Shown here: positions 6,241 to 8,881 of the stretch, one piece after another | How the letters are laid out: the number at the start of each line of letters is the position of its first letter | Numbering within the stretch: the stretch's first letter is position 1 | NCBI GenBank assembly: GCA_009776995.1 | Contig: WRMR01000183.1 | Span: 1 to 8,881 of the forward strand | DNA from: Planctomycetaceae bacterium | Lineage (GTDB): Bacteria > Planctomycetota > Planctomycetia > Pirellulales > Thermoguttaceae | Length of the DNA: 8,881 bases | Reading direction: 5' to 3' | Position numbers and translations under genes: made by a program | The notes under the pieces: generated by a model | What the model was told of the DNA's origin: nothing | The model's database searches: none | Seen by the model: the letters and a program-made list of their open reading frames with translations, nothing else

Positions 6241-7824
6241 ATGTCGAATCATCATGAACATTTGGGTTGTGGGTGTTGCGGTGTGTCACGCCGATCATTT
6301 CTTGCAACGGGCTGTGCCGCGAGTGCGGGTGTCGTCGGTGTCGTGGGCGGAACGCTGCCCTTTGCCAATACCGCACGCGCCGACGACGGAAACGGCAACA
6401 TGAAAGTGCGCGTCATTTTCGCGCTGCACGCGGAAGTTCAACCGGGGCCTGACTGGCCGAACGTCGGATACGATTTCAGGCCGATGATGGAAAGAACGAT
6501 CACTGCCCTCAACAGCCGTTGCGAGGGAATTGATTTTATCGCAAGCATGGCTACCGGGAAGGACCAAACCGAGGCGATCATCAAAGAAGATGCCGCCGCA
6601 GGAAATATCGACGGTTACCTCGTCATGCAAATGAACTGCTGGAATACGGTCGTGCAAACTGCTGTGACAAGCGGCAAACCCGTTTTGTATGCCGATTTCC
6701 TGTACGCGGGCAGTGGCGGTTTCCTTGTCTATACGGCGGGACAATTGCGGGCGAAAACGCCGAACTTCGCATTTATGACATCGGGCAACATTCGCGATCT
6801 GGTTGCGGCGGCACGGTGTTTTGCCCTTGCCAAAGACGGCAACATTGCGGCCTTTGTCGATGCGGTGACGAAACTCCGGGTGGAGCGTACGCCGGAAATC
6901 AAGCCGGAAATGAAGGAAGACAAGCTCGAGCTGCTGACAACCGACGAACTGCTCAAGGAACTCAAGGGCAAGAAGATCATCGAAGTCGAACGCGGCTGGC
7001 ACGCGGTGGACGAACCGCTCAAGGAAGCTCTGGGTATTGAAATCGTCCGCATTCCCTTTGCGGAGTTGAACGATCTTTGGGAAAAAGCCGACAAGGTCAA
7101 GGCGCAGGAAATCGTCAAGCAATGGAAAGACGGTGCCGACGAAGTCATCGGCATCCCGGAAGATGTGATTGAAGCTGCTGCCAGAATGTACCTGGCGAAA
7201 AAGCAGTGCCTTGAAAATCACGGGGCTTGCGCGATTACGGTCAACTGTCTCGGCGGATTTTACGGCGGGCATATTCACGCATATCCCTGCTTGGGATTCC
7301 ACCAGTTGCTCAACGAAGGGCTGGTCGGTGCCTGTGAGTGTGACACGCGTTCGACCCTGACGATGGTCGTCATGTCAACCCTGACGAAAGGCCGTCCCGG
7401 CTATATTTCCGATCCCGTCATGGACATCGCGACGCGGCAGATCATTTACGCGCACTGTGTGGCGTCGAACAAACCCTTCGGACCCCAGGGACCGGCCAAT
7501 CCCTATACGATTATGACGCACTCGGAAGACCGCCAGGGCGCGTCGCTGAGGTCGATTTTGCCGCTCGGTTACATGACGACCACCCTTGAGATTGCCCCGG
7601 AACGCAAGCAAATCCTGTTCCACCAGGGCGTGACAGTGGCCAACAGCCCGGAAGACCGTGCCTGCCGAACCAAGATCGCCGCCGTTCCGGTCGGGGATTT
7701 CGAAAAGCTGTTCACCCAGTGGGATCAGTGGGGCTGGCACCGCGTGACGTATTACGGCGACCTGCGTGAATCCGTCTTCTCACTGGCCAAAGCCATTGGC
7801 TGGGAAGTGATCGAAGAAGCGTAA
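6241..7824 (+). CDS. Tat-exported L-fucose/L-arabinose isomerase-like protein
   Basis: The protein has 527 residues. The N-terminus is a twin-arginine signal, SRRSFLATG (Arg17-Arg18), then a hydrophobic Ala/Gly/Val stretch to about TARA. The n-region is unusually rich in His and Cys (HHEHLGCGCCG). Residues ~55-200 fit the N-terminal fold of fucose/arabinose isomerases (DFRPMMERTITAL, GYLVMQMNCWNTVVQTA, GKPVLYADF). Residues ~335-527 match the C-terminal part: AITVNCLGGFYGGH, PCLGFHQLLNEG, then GACECD (Glu366, Asp368), ISDP (Asp391) and WHRV (His500), which I propose as metal ligands by analogy with fucose isomerase. The reaction would be aldose-ketose isomerisation, but this is inferred. Tat export would suit a protein that loads its metal in the cytoplasm. 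GGAG at 6228-6231 supports the ATG at 6241. Codon use looks more GC-rich at third positions than in its neighbours. Its last 170 residues recur in the chimeric gene upstream. Confidence 0.8.
   Translation: MSNHHEHLGCGCCGVSRRSFLATGCAASAGVVGVVGGTLPFANTARADDGNGNMKVRVIFALHAEVQPGPDWPNVGYDFRPMMERTITALNSRCEGIDFIASMATGKDQTEAIIKEDAAAGNIDGYLVMQMNCWNTVVQTAVTSGKPVLYADFLYAGSGGFLVYTAGQLRAKTPNFAFMTSGNIRDLVAAARCFALAKDGNIAAFVDAVTKLRVERTPEIKPEMKEDKLELLTTDELLKELKGKKIIEVERGWHAVDEPLKEALGIEIVRIPFAELNDLWEKADKVKAQEIVKQWKDGADEVIGIPEDVIEAAARMYLAKKQCLENHGACAITVNCLGGFYGGHIHAYPCLGFHQLLNEGLVGACECDTRSTLTMVVMSTLTKGRPGYISDPVMDIATRQIIYAHCVASNKPFGPQGPANPYTIMTHSEDRQGASLRSILPLGYMTTTLEIAPERKQILFHQGVTVANSPEDRACRTKIAAVPVGDFEKLFTQWDQWGWHRVTYYGDLRESVFSLAKAIGWEVIEEA
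7312..7824 (+). repeat. Isomerase-like gene 3' segment shared with the chimeric gene (copy 2)
   Basis: This is the partner of 5337-5849 and encodes residues 358-527 of the isomerase-like protein. The longest uninterrupted identity is a 27-residue block near the C-terminus, from VPVGDFEKLF through to YYGDL. This copy sits in the complete gene, so it is the likelier ancestral context, although the donor could have been another paralogue elsewhere. Confidence 0.88.
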
Positions 7825-7855
7825 GGAGTCACGCAAAACCATCGTGAATATTTCC

Positions 7856-7928
7856 ATCAGAGCCGCGGGAGTCATCGGGCAGAATAACCGTTCCGTTACC
7901 GTCGCGGCTCTGGTTGACAGTTTATTTT
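7856..7928. terminator. Long inverted repeat between convergent genes (possible bidirectional terminator)
   Basis: CAGAGCCGCG (7858-7867) and CGCGGCTCTG (7903-7912) are perfect reverse complements. A G-U and an A-T pair extend the stem to 12 bp (7856-7914). The loop is 35 nt. TTTATTTT (7921-7928) follows on the + strand. It lies 30 bp after the isomerase-like stop and 70 bp beyond the stop of the opposing nuclease gene, as expected for a shared transcription end. The long loop and the gap before the T-rich run reduce confidence. Nothing else is evident in 7825-7983. Confidence 0.45.
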
Positions 7929-7983
7929 GGCGTGAGCCCCAATGGATTGTGTTTGACGGCTCGAAACAGGCACCCCTGTGGTT

Positions 7984-8881
7984 TTACTTGCTCAAAGCCT
8001 GCTCAAATTCGTCCAGCGATCGGCAGTCCAAAGCAACATCCGTTATTTCGCCAAGCAAGTCAAGGTTGTGAATGGTGTACAACTTGTCGCGGACTGGGGG
8101 AGGCACATCTCCAAAGCGTTTGGTTAATATTCGCAGCAGAGTTTCAATTTTATCTGCCGTCCAATTATTACGTTCTTCTTCACGGCCTTCTTCACGGCCT
8201 TCGGCTTTACCTTCATCCTTTCCCTTCTCATGGGCAGCCTCGATGTCGGTTGCCAAATCGTGCAGATAACGCTGGTGGGCTTCGTCCAAGGCCCGGAGTC
8301 GTTCATCATGGTTAAACTCTTGATACTTCCCGTAAGCCTGTTCAATTATCGGATGGCCGTTCAATAATGTTGACATTTCAGCCTCGCTTTTCAGATGCGA
8401 ATAGTAAATAAAGTTCATCCACGCGGCAAGGGCAGGCGGCAACAATGCGACCCGGTCGATCTTTTCCTCTGTCGCCTCCAAAATGTGCATCTGCAACAAA
8501 TGAGTCAATACGACATTCGGGTTGGCTTTTGCCGTCAAACGAAACGAATTGTGGATGCTTTCCAACTGGCGAAACATTTCAAAAGTCGTGATCGCAATGG
8601 CAATCACCGCCTTGAGCGAAGAGTAAGGATCACCCTTGAGCATCTGACCGCCGAAAGCCCGACTGCCGTAATAGGTCATGCGGTCGGCAAAGGTCGCTCG
8701 TTCCGAGGTCTGAAACTCGACCACGAAGATGCCGCCACGCTCGTCCTTCGCCCGGACATCAAGGATCGTGTATTTGTCGGTGACAAAGGTCGCCGGATTA
8801 AAGGGGTTTCGCATCTCCACCGACCTGGCAGGCGGTTGACCGTCACTTTCCAGAACGGCGTTGAGAAAGTGCAGGAGGATC
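7984..8881 (-). CDS. Rpn family PD-(D/E)XK nuclease / putative transposase (5' end outside window)
   Basis: The frame runs on the - strand from a stop at 7984-7986 to the right edge, so 298 codons are visible and the start is missing. A GTG at 8818-8820 could be read as a start, but recognisable family sequence continues upstream (LLHFLNAVLESDGQPPARSV), so the gene is longer. Counted from the edge, Asp41 (YTILDVRA) and Glu55-x-Gln57 (FVVEFQ) form the D...ExQ active site of the PDDEXK_2 group. KGDPYSSLKAVIAIAI and the helical middle are also typical. A charged linker with EGREEGREE leads to a C-terminal helical segment ending in EFEQALSK. Family members such as RpnA promote RecA-independent recombination and are Mg-dependent endonucleases; many are annotated as transposases. 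No terminal repeats or partner genes are seen. It is convergent with the isomerase-like gene. Confidence 0.88.
   Translation of the reverse strand, partial: ILLHFLNAVLESDGQPPARSVEMRNPFNPATFVTDKYTILDVRAKDERGGIFVVEFQTSERATFADRMTYYGSRAFGGQMLKGDPYSSLKAVIAIAITTFEMFRQLESIHNSFRLTAKANPNVVLTHLLQMHILEATEEKIDRVALLPPALAAWMNFIYYSHLKSEAEMSTLLNGHPIIEQAYGKYQEFNHDERLRALDEAHQRYLHDLATDIEAAHEKGKDEGKAEGREEGREEERNNWTADKIETLLRILTKRFGDVPPPVRDKLYTIHNLDLLGEITDVALDCRSLDEFEQALSK
8176..8199 (-). repeat. 12-bp tandem repeat in the Rpn linker
   Basis: TTCTTCACGGCC occurs twice in a row (8176-8187, 8188-8199) and is flanked on both sides by a further TTC. On the coding strand it gives two copies of GREE. Such GREE/EGRE repeats are common in the linker of Rpn-type proteins and can vary in number by slippage without breaking frame. 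Confidence 0.8.

Noticed and set aside
6295..7302. 335-codon antisense frame across the isomerase-like gene
   Set aside because: It is a shadow of the sense gene with no recognisable content.
7942..7965. Partial resemblance to the reverse complement of the 24-bp repeat at 3174-3197
   Set aside because: Only 15 of 24 bases match without gaps, which is not convincing as a related repeat.
7844..8071. Reading frame from a GTG after the isomerase-like gene (contains QWIVFDGSKQAPLWFY)
   Set aside because: The stretch looks slightly protein-like and could be a remnant, but the frame runs into the antisense nuclease gene and includes both arms of the inverted repeat; evidence is too weak.

Overview
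The window looks like a chromosome piece from a member of the Planctomycetota, probably a Pirellulales-like lineage of moderate GC. This rests on the gene types only: a Tat-exported Gfo/Idh/MocA oxidoreductase, a secreted pectate-lyase-type beta-helix protein, a secreted HEAT-repeat protein, a small zinc-ribbon protein with a GRCPKC knuckle, a Tat-exported sugar-isomerase-like protein, and several genes without a clear Shine-Dalgarno sequence. No rRNA, tRNA or CRISPR was seen.

Layout. Positions 3-155 hold the 3' end of a zinc-ribbon gene. Five genes then run on the + strand: a secreted beta-helix protein (354-1676), a Tat-exported Gfo/Idh/MocA dehydrogenase (1826-3076), a secreted HEAT-repeat protein (3158-4921), a chimeric secreted protein (5040-5849) and a Tat-exported L-fucose-isomerase-like protein (6241-7824). 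On the - strand, entering from the right edge, is a 5'-truncated Rpn/PDDEXK-type nuclease (7984-8881), convergent with the isomerase-like gene. A strong inverted repeat lies between the two.

All five complete + strand genes carry an export signal (three Sec-like, two Tat). Together they look like an extracytoplasmic carbohydrate-processing neighbourhood: polysaccharide cleavage or binding, NAD(P)-linked sugar oxidoreduction and sugar isomerisation. The substrate cannot be read from the sequence.

The most notable observation is the gene at 5040-5849. Its first ~99 residues are a Sec signal plus the opening of a GH43/GH32-like beta-propeller glycosidase. At residue 100 it switches in frame to a sequence colinear, without gaps, with the last 170 residues of the isomerase-like protein encoded 391 bp downstream (132 of 170 identical by hand count). 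It appears to be a natural fusion by partial duplication that has diverged while staying open and keeping the candidate metal ligands. Other points of interest are a 24-bp tandem duplication across the start of the HEAT gene, a hairpin-rich 391-bp intergenic region with mutually exclusive pairings, and an imperfect inverted-repeat element at 4927-4982.
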